DNA of 64,000 nucleotides from Hyphodiscus hymeniophilus. Lineage: Eukaryota > Ascomycota > Leotiomycetes > Helotiales > Hyphodiscaceae. A model generated the notes under the pieces. That model saw only the letters and a program-made list of their open reading frames with translations. It did not search any database and was not told the origin of the DNA. The stretch's first letter is position 1. Each line of letters begins with the position of its first letter. The translations under genes and the position numbers were made by a program. The stretch lies in assembly GCA_016508695.1 (NCBI GenBank), contig VNKQ01000008.1, positions 124,001 through 188,000 of the forward strand. Direction: 5' to 3'. This document shows, in pieces, positions 24,356-35,047 of the stretch.

Positions 24356-25229
24356 ATGGTCAAATCAGCCGATAAGCTCGTTGGTAAGAAGATAATCGTG
24401 GTAGGAGGAACATCAGGGTCTGCCCACTCAATCAAACCATCCATTCCATTCCATTCGAGTACCCGAGTGGGGGCTGATGCCTCACCAGGATTGGGTATGG
24501 AGCAGCATCTGCCTTCATCGACGCCGGCGCCCACGTAACGGTGATATCCTCAAACGAGGAGCGCGTGAAAGACGCCGTCAAGAGACTTGCGTCGCCCCAC
24601 GCGACGGGCGTCGTCGGGGACGTTCGCGACGCTGAGTCGTTCATCGAGAAGCTGCGGATCCTGGCGCCGGTCGATCACGTCGTCTTCTCCGGCGTCGACA
24701 AGATCCTCCGCGGCGCGCTGGAGGATCTGGATCTGGATCAGGCGAAGCACCTCTTCGGCGTCAAGTTCTGGGGCGCGGTCATTGTCGGGAAAGGTTTGTC
24801 AATCTTCTGTTTACATGGTAGAATAGGGACTCATTTGGTGCAGCGATCAAGAAATACGACATCGTTAATCCCGGTGGCTCGCTGACTCTTACTTCTGGCA
24901 CCGCGGCGCTGAAGCCCGGGAAAGGGAGTTCGACGGGGTCGGGCTTGAATGGAGGCGTTCTGTCTCTGACGAAGGGCCTGGCTGGCGATCTCTCAGACAA
25001 GAAGATCAGGGTCAATGTCGTTACTCCTGGACTGGTGAAGAGCGAGTTGTGGGATAAGATGGGGAAGACCAAGGAGGAGCAGGATGACATTTTCAAGAAC
25101 GCAAAGTTGCCAGTTGGATTTGTCGCTACGCCCGAGGATATTGCCGAGGCTTACCTGTACTTGGTGAGGGCAGAATATGCAACAGGGACGAGTGTGGTGA
25201 TTGATGGGGGAGCTCTGTTGGGAATATGA
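24356..25229 (+). CDS. Short-chain dehydrogenase/reductase-like protein, atypical active site
   Basis: Exons 24356-24417, 24489-24793 and 24844-25229 give 250 aa. The Rossmann start GGTSGIGYG (about residues 18-26) binds a nucleotide, and NPGGSLTLTSG corresponds to the active-site serine strand. Where classical SDRs have Tyr-X3-Lys, the sequence reads STGSGLNGGVLSLTKG, so both the catalytic Tyr and Lys appear to be replaced. The C-terminal part is conserved (IRVNVVTPG, then GTSVVIDGG). The fold and cofactor binding look intact, but the usual proton-relay chemistry is doubtful. A third-intron error is unlikely because the strand before and helix after align without gaps. Substrate unknown; it lies between a cellulase and a Zn2Cys6 regulator without clear functional linkage. 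Confidence 0.85.
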
Positions 25230-25467
25230 TAGTACGGCTTGCTATATCTAGACTGTGAGAGATCACCATGTCTACATCTGTGTTGCAAAGGCACATGATC
25301 CTAATGAGGTGTACAGGGGTAAGACTGTCAGGCAGCTAAGCAGACTCTGCTAATATTTGGACGGTGCAATCTCTGATACACGAACGTGAGATGTTGTACT
25401 GTTTTTTGAAGCGTAATACAAATCATACTTCAGGCCTAGCTTCTCTTGATCTCCAGCTCGTATTGGA

Positions 25468-27841
25468 CTATCGGAAGCCGAGATCATTTGATCCTTCCCC
25501 TCTAGGCATGACCGTATTGTAGTACTGATCCAACCCACCACCAAACAAGTCACCGCCGAACAAGTCGGGCTGTAGTTGAAACATCGAGAAGTCCTGAGCT
25601 TCCTTGGTCCCAAACAGATCAGCCATGTAATCAAGACTCTCGGGTATGCTCGTATCCTCTCCTCTCGCCAGGCCGTATCCCGCTGCGTTCCCCCTCACCG
25701 CAAAATCCAGATCGACAACTGAGGTTCCCATTGTTCGGAGACTTGATGCCGACGCGCTGATTGGCTGTTGGGCGGGCATATCTTCATTGTCACCCATCAG
25801 CTGCAGTCTCTTTGCAGTAGATTGGTCCAAGAATTGCAGGAAGAGTTGCAGAACCCAGTTCGTCACATCCCAGGTCTTCTGTAGCTCCCTCAAGCCGAGG
25901 AGGCATAATTGGGCACGATATTCGGCCAACTTTCGAGTAGCGTTCTGTGATCGCCGAAGGCAGATCGTGTGAATGCACAGAGAGTTGAAAAGACTCGTTG
26001 TTCTGGAGAGGATTAGCTCATTGTCAAAGAGGCCGCAAGGGTGGGGATTATACATGTGAACGTTGAGGTGTTGGACCAAGTCCTGTGCCAGAACATCCTC
26101 TGTGATCCTGGTATTCCTGCATGCCGCTTGTAGTGCGACATTACCGGCACTTTGGTCGTCATTTTTGGCAAGATACGCTGATCGATATAGTAGAATATAG
26201 AGATTGCTAATGCTGTAAGTTTGCTGTTGAATCGAGAGTCGCAATTGAATTACAGAATTGGGTACCTACTTATAGGACAAATGCAACATACTCGCCCAGA
26301 AAGAGTCCGCTGTTGCACTTGCCATCATTTCCGGAGACAGTTCCGACTCCCATTTGAAGAGATCATCCCTGAGTCGACTTCTCTCGGAGTTATTCTTGGA
26401 GAGCCTAGTAGGAGAAAACTCCCTCAAAATTATCCTGCCAAGATAGACCGCCAGTTTCGCCATTTGAATTGCAAAGAGAACGTGCTCTTTCTTTTGGAAA
26501 CCTAGGTATTTAGGATATCTGCAAGATCTTCGATCAGGATTTGACGGGCGTAAAGATGGAGCCGAGACAAACCCAGGCATGTCGAATGATGGAGTTATTG
26601 GAAGGCTGCTTACGTAGAATGATCCTCTTCCTCAAAATCGGAAGGGTCCAGCATTTCAATATCACAATCATCATCCCTGATACGGCTTGGTAGACCGAGT
26701 GCAGTGGAGCATTGCCTGTCTCTCACATAGAGAGACCACCAGATTCTCTTCCGGAGTCTGAAGTCTGTGAATGTTGTCGTCGAAGATGATCGATGCATTC
26801 CTTTCGTTTGAGCAAGATTTATCGCAGCCCCAAGCCAGTGCCTTGTGTCCTTTTCCAGCAAAGGGCCTGCACGCCAAAAGCTTAACAGAAACAAGGCTTG
26901 AGAGACGGTGATTTTGTCAGTCTCATAGTCAGCATCGTAGATATCTTTGATATGATTATACATTTCGGTCCGGGCGTCCATTCTAGAGGGGAAGCCAAGA
27001 TCTCTCATGACTGTTTCATTGCAGTGGGTAGCACCTACAAAAAGCACAGCCTTCAATAGCAACGGAGAAATAGTCTTGGTTATGTATGAATTGAAGAATG
27101 TATGACGGTCCAGAATCGGAAAGCATGGATGGAACCACTGAAAATATGCCTCAAGAAGGACCTCGCATATCTCATTCGACGGGTATGCAAATGCGCCATC
27201 CCTGGTGAGATAATCAAGTCGCGCAGCCTTCCTCCTTTCTTCAAATGGCGTCGTAGATGTTTTAGTGCTCACAGCGTCGGGAATAGGATACCGTAGTCTC
27301 GTCTTTTCGGCCGGAGACGAATGGTAGGCTGCCGACGGTATTGATGGTCCATGGACAAGCGATATAGAGCTCGACTCTCCTAGAAACACTGTGTCGGCTG
27401 CATTCACAGGAGTTCTCGGCGAGGTGGTAGAAGCCGCTGCAGTATGAAGTAGCGAAATGGTTGTCTCTCTTGCGGCGCGCTCGCTCGTAGAATCATCTAC
27501 GTCCTTCTCCGAGCTACTTGGGTCGTAGCCGGACTGTGACGGTCGTGAGGGCGTGGAGATATAGGGAGATTTCGGAGTAGTCGAGATTCGAGATTGAGGA
27601 CGTCGCTCATACCTAGGAAATACCCATTAGAATAGCTTGCCCCAGGAAATGGCTTCAGAACGTACTTCCCTCGTCTGGACTTCATGAGCTCGCAAGACAC
27701 ATCTCCAGTCTTGCAGTTCTTGCAGGGCTGCTCCTCCATAACATTACATCGTACTCGTCTTGAATTGCAGGCCTTGCAGGCCTTCTTCGCTCGAGAGCGT
27801 TGGCGTCCATTGACAATGTCCGAAGTTGGGTCTGCCGGCAT
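25468..27841 (-). CDS. Zn2Cys6 transcription factor with fungal-specific TF domain
   Basis: Four exons on the minus strand: 27841-27666, 27612-26614, 26518-26270 and 26212-25468, giving 722 aa. The binuclear zinc cluster is CX2CX6CX7CX2CX6C (C22 to C50), preceded by a basic stretch (RQRSRAKKA). The middle homology region follows (PILDRHTFF, HWLGAAINLAQTKGMHR, RIWWSLYVRDR), which is the fungal TF domain. I chose ATG 27841; the frame stays open for 18 codons upstream but has no earlier ATG. It is head-to-head with the regulator at 29231 and tail-to-tail with the SDR gene at 24356. Target genes cannot be told from sequence. Confidence 0.9.
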
Positions 27842-29230
27842 ACTGTTGATTCTTAAGGCACAGGCCGATGGGCGCTGTACTTGGACAACATACAAAGTCT
27901 TCTGAGCGTAGATAAATGCTGTGCTGAAGTCATTGAGTCGCAGACACTTAATGTAGAGGTGTGAATGAAGACGATATTGCCGATGCTTGAAGCTGTTCGG
28001 GCCAATGCGGGGGTGATTCCCGAGCCGAGCCGAATAAGTTATTTACCTTACGCTTGGGCGGTTTTTCATCCTTCACAATAACACCGACAGCATGACGAGA
28101 GTTAGACAACCCGATGAAGAATAATGTCATATTGGGTGTCCCCTCTTTTTCTCCAATTCATACCAGTACAGCGAATTGCGAATGTGTCCGTGCTCCCAAA
28201 AATGCAAGGTCTCTCCGAGTTTTCGAAATCGCACTCAGCCTCAGCCTCCTTCCTACGGACGTCTCCCAATGTCAAGGCATAAGTCTAATTCGGATCTAGT
28301 TTCAGTTGCAACTCTTTCGAGAATAGACGACATCTCTTGTCGTCTACACTCCAGCTCTGCTCCCCAGCATCCTCCTCTGCATTTGGCATAACTTGGGACC
28401 TAACAAAGGCTGGCTGTTTCTCCTAATCTTTAGCCTCATACATCTTGCTGGTGTTTCTTTAGAGCTAGCCACGACCACTCGTCCGAAATTAAGCCCTTTG
28501 CAAACGTCCGCTTCCTTGCTTTCCAGCGTTGGACTGAGCCCATTGATGTTTACCACACTTGGCCTTCTATTCATAGTCTGCAAAAGCATCAATAAAACCC
28601 CACATCTAGTTATTTAAACGATAGACCCTCGACTCCTACGGATATCCAACGTTCTCGCTCTCGTTATCATCATTATTACGAGCGACGCTTATCCTGGGGA
28701 CCTGATCAATCACCGAACTTATTCTATCGAGCTCATTAGCAGGATCGGCATTTTCGTTTTGTTTCTCTAGTATTTTCTCTTACAGATTTCGGATGGGCCC
28801 GTCTTCTGAGCTCGCAGACTCACAGCAAAGTAAATACTTAACATTCTGCCGCTTCTTCATATCTAGTAATAAATAAGGATAGAGAAGAGTCCTTATGCCC
28901 CTCCTTGCCCCACGACTATTGCAGAAGCCCAAAACCCTGTTACGGCTTGGCAATGCGTAGTCGCCGACTCGCCAATTGGTCACAAATAGGTGCTGAGCCA
29001 CCGCCTTCAAAAGCCTCCTGCAGCCTGGTTTCTCGAGTCGTGGCACCTTAAAAACCTGGCCTCTTGGAACCGCGAACAGAGTTTCACGCAATTGAAGATG
29101 CTTCTCTGCTCTGCAGATTATTGCAGGTATCCGCATATCTCTGTGTGGCGTCTGTCATATATGTATGGGCTCTATTCTGTTCCCTTTGTGCTGAGAGCCA
29201 CTGAGCACCTTTGCGCCAGCTGAGATAAAG
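27842..29230. other. Divergent promoter region between two Zn2Cys6 regulators
   Basis: 1.39 kb between the start codons of two oppositely transcribed regulators. No gene is supported inside. The two promoters may share control elements. Confidence 0.6.
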
Positions 29231-31001
29231 ATGGTGGGCGTTCCAGGCCGGTCAAAATCGTGCAATACCTGCAGGTTGCGCAGAGTCGCAGTCAGTCGGC
29301 CTGAACATATATGATAGAATTTACTAACTTCGAAGCAGTGTAGTCAGGAGAGGCCTCGATGTAGAACCTGCATCAAAGCAAGCAGAGATTGCGCAGGCTA
29401 CCAACGAGAGCGAGTCTTCATCCTTGGCCCTGGAACAGCCTATCAAGGTCCAAAAGATACCAAAACGAAGTCATGCATCAGTGAAAGCAAAGAATTGTCG
29501 ACCAGACAAAAGAAACCCAATTCTTCTAACAGTACACCTGGTGAGGGTTCGATAGGCACACCTTCACCAGCAGCTATCGCCAACACCAGACCCCTCTCCC
29601 CGAGCGCAATGTATCGCCAACAAATACTAAATCAATTTCTGGCATCTACTCTGCCAAGTTCATATGGAGCTCAATACAGTGCAGATAAGGATGGAAACTG
29701 GCTCACAATGATCGCAACAGTACCGGAATTCACGCCGGCGCTGGAAGCATCAATCATGTCGGTTTCCACAGCGAAGCTTGGTCGACTGAATGGCAACCCA
29801 CTCTTAGTACGCGAGAGCCTGAAGTTCTACATCCAAGGTCTTTGGGAATTACAGAAGGCGTTGTGGCATCCGAGACTAATGTATAAGAACGAGACCTTGG
29901 CTGCTTGCTTGTCTTTAATCATGTACGAAGTTGTCGAGTGTCCCGGCAAATCTATCGATGGATGGGCGAGTCACATGAGAGGATGCGCGAAGATGTTCGA
30001 GCTGAAGGGGCCGACTGCGTATGACTCGGATTTTGGCCATCAGCTGTTTCTCTCATTCCGCGTAATCGAGGTATTTCTATCGTTTCCTTCCAATGTAGCG
30101 GATTCCTAATCGGGTATCAGATTCAGCAGGCTTTCGCCGAGAGGCGGCGCACATTTCTAGCAGGCCAGGAGTGGATCTCACTACCCTTCAAAACATGCGC
30201 GAAGTCAAAGTTTCAACAATTACTTGACTTGGTTGTCCAAGTTCCTAATATAATTGCCGATGGGTATCAGATGCTGCAAGCTCCACTCGAAGGAAGCACG
30301 CCCCTCGATCCCAGTGTCATGCTGGCATTTGTCCTTGGGCTCGTTGATCGCTGTTGGAAAGTGGATGCCCAACTTGGAGACTTTTACGCCTGTCTGGAAA
30401 GGGAGTCGTTGGGTCCGATATACTGGCCCGAATTATCAACAGGTATAAAAGGCCTTGATACTGAAACTGAACTTGGACAAGTCTTTCCGGTTGCATTCCA
30501 ATATTTGGACATGCGGATGGCGCATATATGTCTACTATATTGTAGGTGGTTCTCCTCGTAATGCCTATGTTGAGACTGCTAAATATTTGACTTTCAGGGG
30601 CTACAAATTGCATCTTGTGGTCCGGAATGGCATACACATATCAGCTACTTTTCGGCATAGCTGCGACGGCTTCCTTGAAAAGTGGTGCATCCTCCGTTGG
30701 AGGCAAACCTCAATTCGACATCACTGATTTACCACCCTTAGAGCATCGGAAAGATGTCGCTAGCCAGGCGAAGAATATATGCCAGTCCGTGGAATATTGT
30801 CTGCTCGACGAGCATAGGGGCTTAGGAGCCAGAGCGGCTGTGTTCCCTCTGAAAGTCGCAATCGAAACACTTCACGATGCTCACTGTGATCGGGAGCTGC
30901 TTTGGGCTCAAGCTGCTATGTCCGCAGTCAACCAAACAGGTGTTCAGCTTATGAAGCATCTTCCGGTATCATTGACGGACCATGCATTCTTACCAGGTTA
31001 G
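29231..31001 (+). CDS. Zn2Cys6 transcription factor
   Basis: Four exons: 29231-29290, 29339-30070, 30121-30541 and 30598-31001, giving 538 aa. The first intron (48 nt, TACTAAC branch) splits the zinc cluster; splicing yields CX2CX6CX6CX2CX6C, C11 to C38. The rest is the helical fungal TF (DUF3468-like) region, with a conserved-looking YWATNCILWSG segment across the last intron. This is the shorter regulator class often annotated simply as C6 finger domain protein. It is divergent from the regulator at 25468-27841. There is no clear target; the nearest downstream gene is a small secreted protein on the other strand. Confidence 0.88.
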
Positions 31002-32119
31002 ATGTCGGAGACATAGGCTCATAATGGTATGATCCTTCAATGTGTAATAACTTTTGCTGATGAAGATTTTTAGAGCTCCCGAGCGTTGGGGCATAGCCAT
31101 GGACAGCGAAAATTGCATCGGATATCCATAGATTTGTCTTCTTTTCTAGCTGGAATTCAATCGCCAAAGTTCCGGCCCGGACTCCCCACTTTACACTCCG
31201 CGTTCACAAATCTCTCTTCATTAATCGTTGATCTGACTCCTCTGTATCAAGCCCTCTTCGTTCTTGTATTCCTGTACGGGTTCCATTACTCCTTCAAAAG
31301 GTTAGATGTATATTGATCGAAGATATATGACAATATCCTCGTCATTTAGCCAGCAAGTCCTAGATTGTAGCGGAAGTTCATTCAATGGGGAGGCCCCGCC
31401 CTAGTTCTTCCTTCGTCTGACTGAATTATTCGTGGCCATTCATTTTCATCTTATATTTATAACCATATTTGAAAAGTCTCAACGATGCGTTTCGCAGTTT
31501 GAAGCCTCACATAAAGCACACTCTTTCCATTGTTTGGTGTACGGCTGGTAGCGACCGCCTTAGGCTTTGGGATCTACAGCATTGGAAGCAAACTGAAGTG
31601 GAACGAGTAGGGAGCTACTTTGAACCTTTTTCATTTGCCTTTTGTAATATCTTGGTTGCTTTATATGTTGCTCAAGCGGTTCATCCGTGGCCAAGTGCGC
31701 GAGTTCTTCCGCGCAGGAAGCCATAAGTGTGACGCACTACACCCCTACACTATTGTACGACTGTTAAGATTTCGATATCCAGTACGATTTTTCGATCCCG
31801 GAATAACTTCGTTTCGTTATTCCCTCATTCTTTTCCATTATGCAAGTCACGAGAAAGATTGCAACTTGCAGCCCACACTGATGCATGGATAGTCACCACC
31901 ATGGGAAAATAGCTTGACTTCTTCATTACCTATCTCATTTTCCCCATTGCTACCATCGAAACCTTGCCATTAATATTCACATCTTACCACAGGTACTTTT
32001 ACGGCCGTGCATTAGAATATTATCGGTTTTGACCTGCAGTCTCGCACTTCATGCGCAGAACCTCCCGAGCCTCAATGACTTGCACTAAACTCTAAGAATC
32101 TTCAAAGCATTTCGATTTC
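31002..32119. other. Intergenic stretch, no gene seen
   Basis: 1.1 kb between the 3' end of the plus-strand regulator and the 3' end of the minus-strand small secreted protein gene. ORFs such as 31469-31726 and 31620-31892 lack domains and plausible starts. Confidence 0.5.
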
Positions 32120-32682
32120 TTAGTCCTTGTTGAAACGCAAGTTCACTGGCTCAAAACTCGACTGAAAGGTTGTCAGCACATATTCGCCAACCGCAGTAGG
32201 ATTGGGACATACAAAGACGACATGGAGCAACCGGATGGAGGAATATTGCAGTACGAGCCTTGTTGTGGACCACTCTGAGGGCCCCCACAGTCGTATTCGC
32301 AATAAGTGTAGACATGGTTCGAAGTACCAGCAAAGTTATGATCTATCTCAACACTATACACGCCCTGGAAATCCGGGTGTGGACCAGGAAAATCAACCTG
32401 GTAGCAACTGCCGACATTTCCAGTGGCTCTTAAAAAGAGACTTAGCTCTTTCAGAGTAGAAGTATTTTGAGAAGCTTACGGTGCCTGATTGCCGACTGGA
32501 AACATGGTTCCTGGCGAGTCATTGTGATTGCAGGTACCTCCCTGGTCTAGAGCTATATGTTAACGTCATGAATGAACCATCTTTGATACCAGGCACTCAC
32601 AAGCACGCCATCGGAAATCTTGGGCGGAGACGTAGGCCAATGAAGCCAGAGTCAAGGCTGCGGAAGGATTGGAAAAGCGCAT
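32120..32682 (-). CDS. Small secreted six-cysteine protein (candidate effector)
   Basis: Exons 32682-32601, 32552-32480 and 32428-32213 join in frame; introns are 48 and 51 nt with GTGAGT and GTAAGC donors. A last short exon follows a GTATGT donor at 32212. The acceptor is either TTTCAG at 32162 (129 aa) or the next AG at 32157 (135 aa, ending FEPVNLRFNKD at TAA 32120); I cannot decide. The N-terminus MRFSNPSAALTLASLAYVSA is a good signal peptide with cleavage before QDFRW. The mature protein has six cysteines, enough for three disulfides, and is rich in Gly, Asn, Ser and Tyr. I recognise no family. It was missed as a gene by single-frame reading because every exon is short. Confidence 0.72.
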
Positions 32683-34090
32683 TTTCACGATCCTGGAGAT
32701 TAAAGCGATCGATAATATCGATAATGTGATCAGAAAGTTGAGGCATTTTCTTGGCGGGAGAAAGATCATATTTCTATCTTCTCGTCGCAGCTTTCATTCT
32801 TGGTTTTGTTTGCTTGTCTTTCATCGTTGAGGCCGGATATGCTTAAAGTTCCACACGAGACAATCTGTGGCCTTGAGACGTGATCCACAGTGGTACACGT
32901 ATCTACCGTTTTACTCAGCTGTAGCACAAAGCTAGGTCCCCGATTGCATAGTCACTAAGCGCTTACCCATTCAGAAATATCTCCAGTCACCGGATCTTCC
33001 ATTGACCGAATTGCTCTGAGTCACAGCGCACTATTTGCTTACTGCTAGAAGTCTTTCTAGAAAGAGAAATGTGAGACCAGTTCAAAGTCCCCAGAGTATT
33101 TGACAAATAGTAATACACAGCTCGACAAGTTGTGTCCCAAAAGAGTCTGTAATACCACCGTGTGATGCATATCTCCCGGTTTGGTCGTCGAGCCTTCCAA
33201 TCCACTGCTCATCATGCTTTTCATCACGCAATATCGCCATCTCTCGCCAAATTTGTTTTCCAGAACAGGAGATGTAACAAACGGGAGGCTGCCGAAATAT
33301 TGAAAGCTCAAGCGTAAACTAAACGTCATTCTATGACTGTCTTCCGGGATCTCGCTTTCTATCATGTCTTAAACACCGTCGTACAGCTGTCGGTAATGCA
33401 CTTCATCCGAAAGCTCACATCAACTCAACTCAGGTAGGCAAACACCAACAGCAGCCCCACTTTGCGATCTAGGATTCAGTTCATCCCATCATATTCCTCA
33501 GTTCCCCAATCGTCCATTTCATCTGATCATTCTGCGGTTCGTCCGTCTCACAAGCTCCTGCATCGACGCTCCAGAGGTGTTCTTCGGCGAGAGATGGCTT
33601 TGAAGAACGTCTCAGTAGCAAAAACCATGGACTGGTAGTGAATATGAGCATCAAACTAGGTTGGAGATGGATCTTACAATCTTGAATATCCAGATAGCGA
33701 ACGCTTCATTGATGAGCATTCGGATATTGTACAGGAGTGTGAAATCAAGTAGGAAGACGTTAACCACATTTGTCTAGAGCAGACGGGACTCGTCACGCAA
33801 AGGTTGGCGGAGGGAAATCTGGCATTGAATGATTGTCACAGTATGAATTGATTTTCAATGGGTGGATGATATCCGAGCCCTTAATAGTGCCATTCCTCAA
33901 GCTACGAGGTTGACTCTTTTTTCTTTTCACTTTCTTCGGTTTCTCCTTTCTGGCCGGTGTGGAATAGGCGCTGAAATTCATCTCGCGCAATTCCAGCGAA
34001 GCCTAATAAGCCTCCGGAATAGGCATAAGCAGCTTGTTAACAATAGCTCCAAATACGTACTTCCGGGGCGTGACTGATATATATTACCTC

Positions 34091-34262
34091 CATAATTTCA
34101 GACGACAGTTTTGCCCACCAGAATCCGCTTCCGTTTTTAACCCTAAGTAGTCGCCGTTCTAACCTAAGCCGAGCCCTGAGTCCTGAGCACGCTGATAAAT
34201 TAGCTAGATTTTGCTTAGGGTGGCCTTTTTCCGGTCCCCTTCCGGATCCCTTTCTAGTACCT
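34091..34262. repeat. Dispersed repeat, copy A
   Basis: Begins with ATAATTTCAGACGACAG and contains a core reading CCTAAG.AGTCGC.G.TCTAACCT..G, then GCCCTGAGTC, CACGCTGAT, and TTGCTTAGGG followed by TCCGGTCCC-like text. The same order of blocks recurs at 50299-50455 and, in part, at 38660-38750 and 50651-50711. Copies differ mainly by C/T and G/A changes, as expected from repeat-induced point mutation. It is probably a degenerate LTR or MITE piece; no coding part is recognisable. Confidence 0.75.
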
Positions 34263-34785
34263 TACTCATCGACTATAGTTTCTATATCATTTTTATTTAT
34301 AGTAATCCACATCCTAGTTGCTTATAACATAGCCACTTCTCTGAGCGTATCAAGGTGTCGTGACGGTGACTGTTCTCGCTCCCTAGTTGTATTTGTTAAG
34401 GATCCTCCAGAACAAACTTAGGTTCCCTTCTGGTTCTACGTGGCTATTGAGCTAGAGTAAGCGCGAGCTCGTCCTTAGAATAGAAGGTATTGATATTGTT
34501 ACAGTTCTATAGCCTATGTGCGATTTGTCGTTAACGTAGTAGCGTACTGGTGTTATTAGTCAATGCCTATCTCTTTAGCTCCGACTTACTTTCCCGAAGA
34601 TGTTACTATTATAGTGCCAATATTTGGAATCGGCTTTTGTGACGGGCTAGATACAAGATAGACAATTGGCAAAGACCTTGTAATTACTTGAAGAATAATT
34701 TGAGGAAAGAAAACTACTTTATATATAAAGAGCCTCCTTTATACTTCTACTTTGATTCAGCATATCACTGCCGACCCGTGACAAA

Positions 34786-34829
34786 TTTGATTGAACCTAT
34801 ATCTAGCTTTGATTGAACCTATATCTAGC
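34786..34829. repeat. Perfect 22-bp tandem duplication
   Basis: TTTGATTGAACCTATATCTA plus GC occurs twice head to tail with no mismatch, just upstream of the ankyrin/coiled-coil gene. Perfect identity suggests a recent event. Confidence 0.9.
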
Positions 34830-35047
34830 AAAGTCAGAATTTAAAGTCTCCGCCGCCCAGTTTGTTTGGCCAAAAGAAAGCGCTCCTAGCCAAAAAGGTA
34901 AAATGACGTGGCGAGGCAGATTCATGTCAGCCTTGTGTGCGAACCGTCCTAAGACTATATTTCCACCGCGCCCCTAGAGGTTCATCTCAAGTCAAAAAGC
35001 CCGACCCTTTAAAATTTTGTGCGGTGTCAGACACTTAGGACTAAATA

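Larger units (their letters stand above)
32683..35047. other. Repeat-bearing intergenic region
   Basis: 2.4 kb with no supported gene. It carries a dispersed repeat copy (34091-34262), a perfect 22-bp tandem duplication (34786-34829) and AT-rich DNA between them, consistent with an old, mutated mobile-element insertion. Confidence 0.6.
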
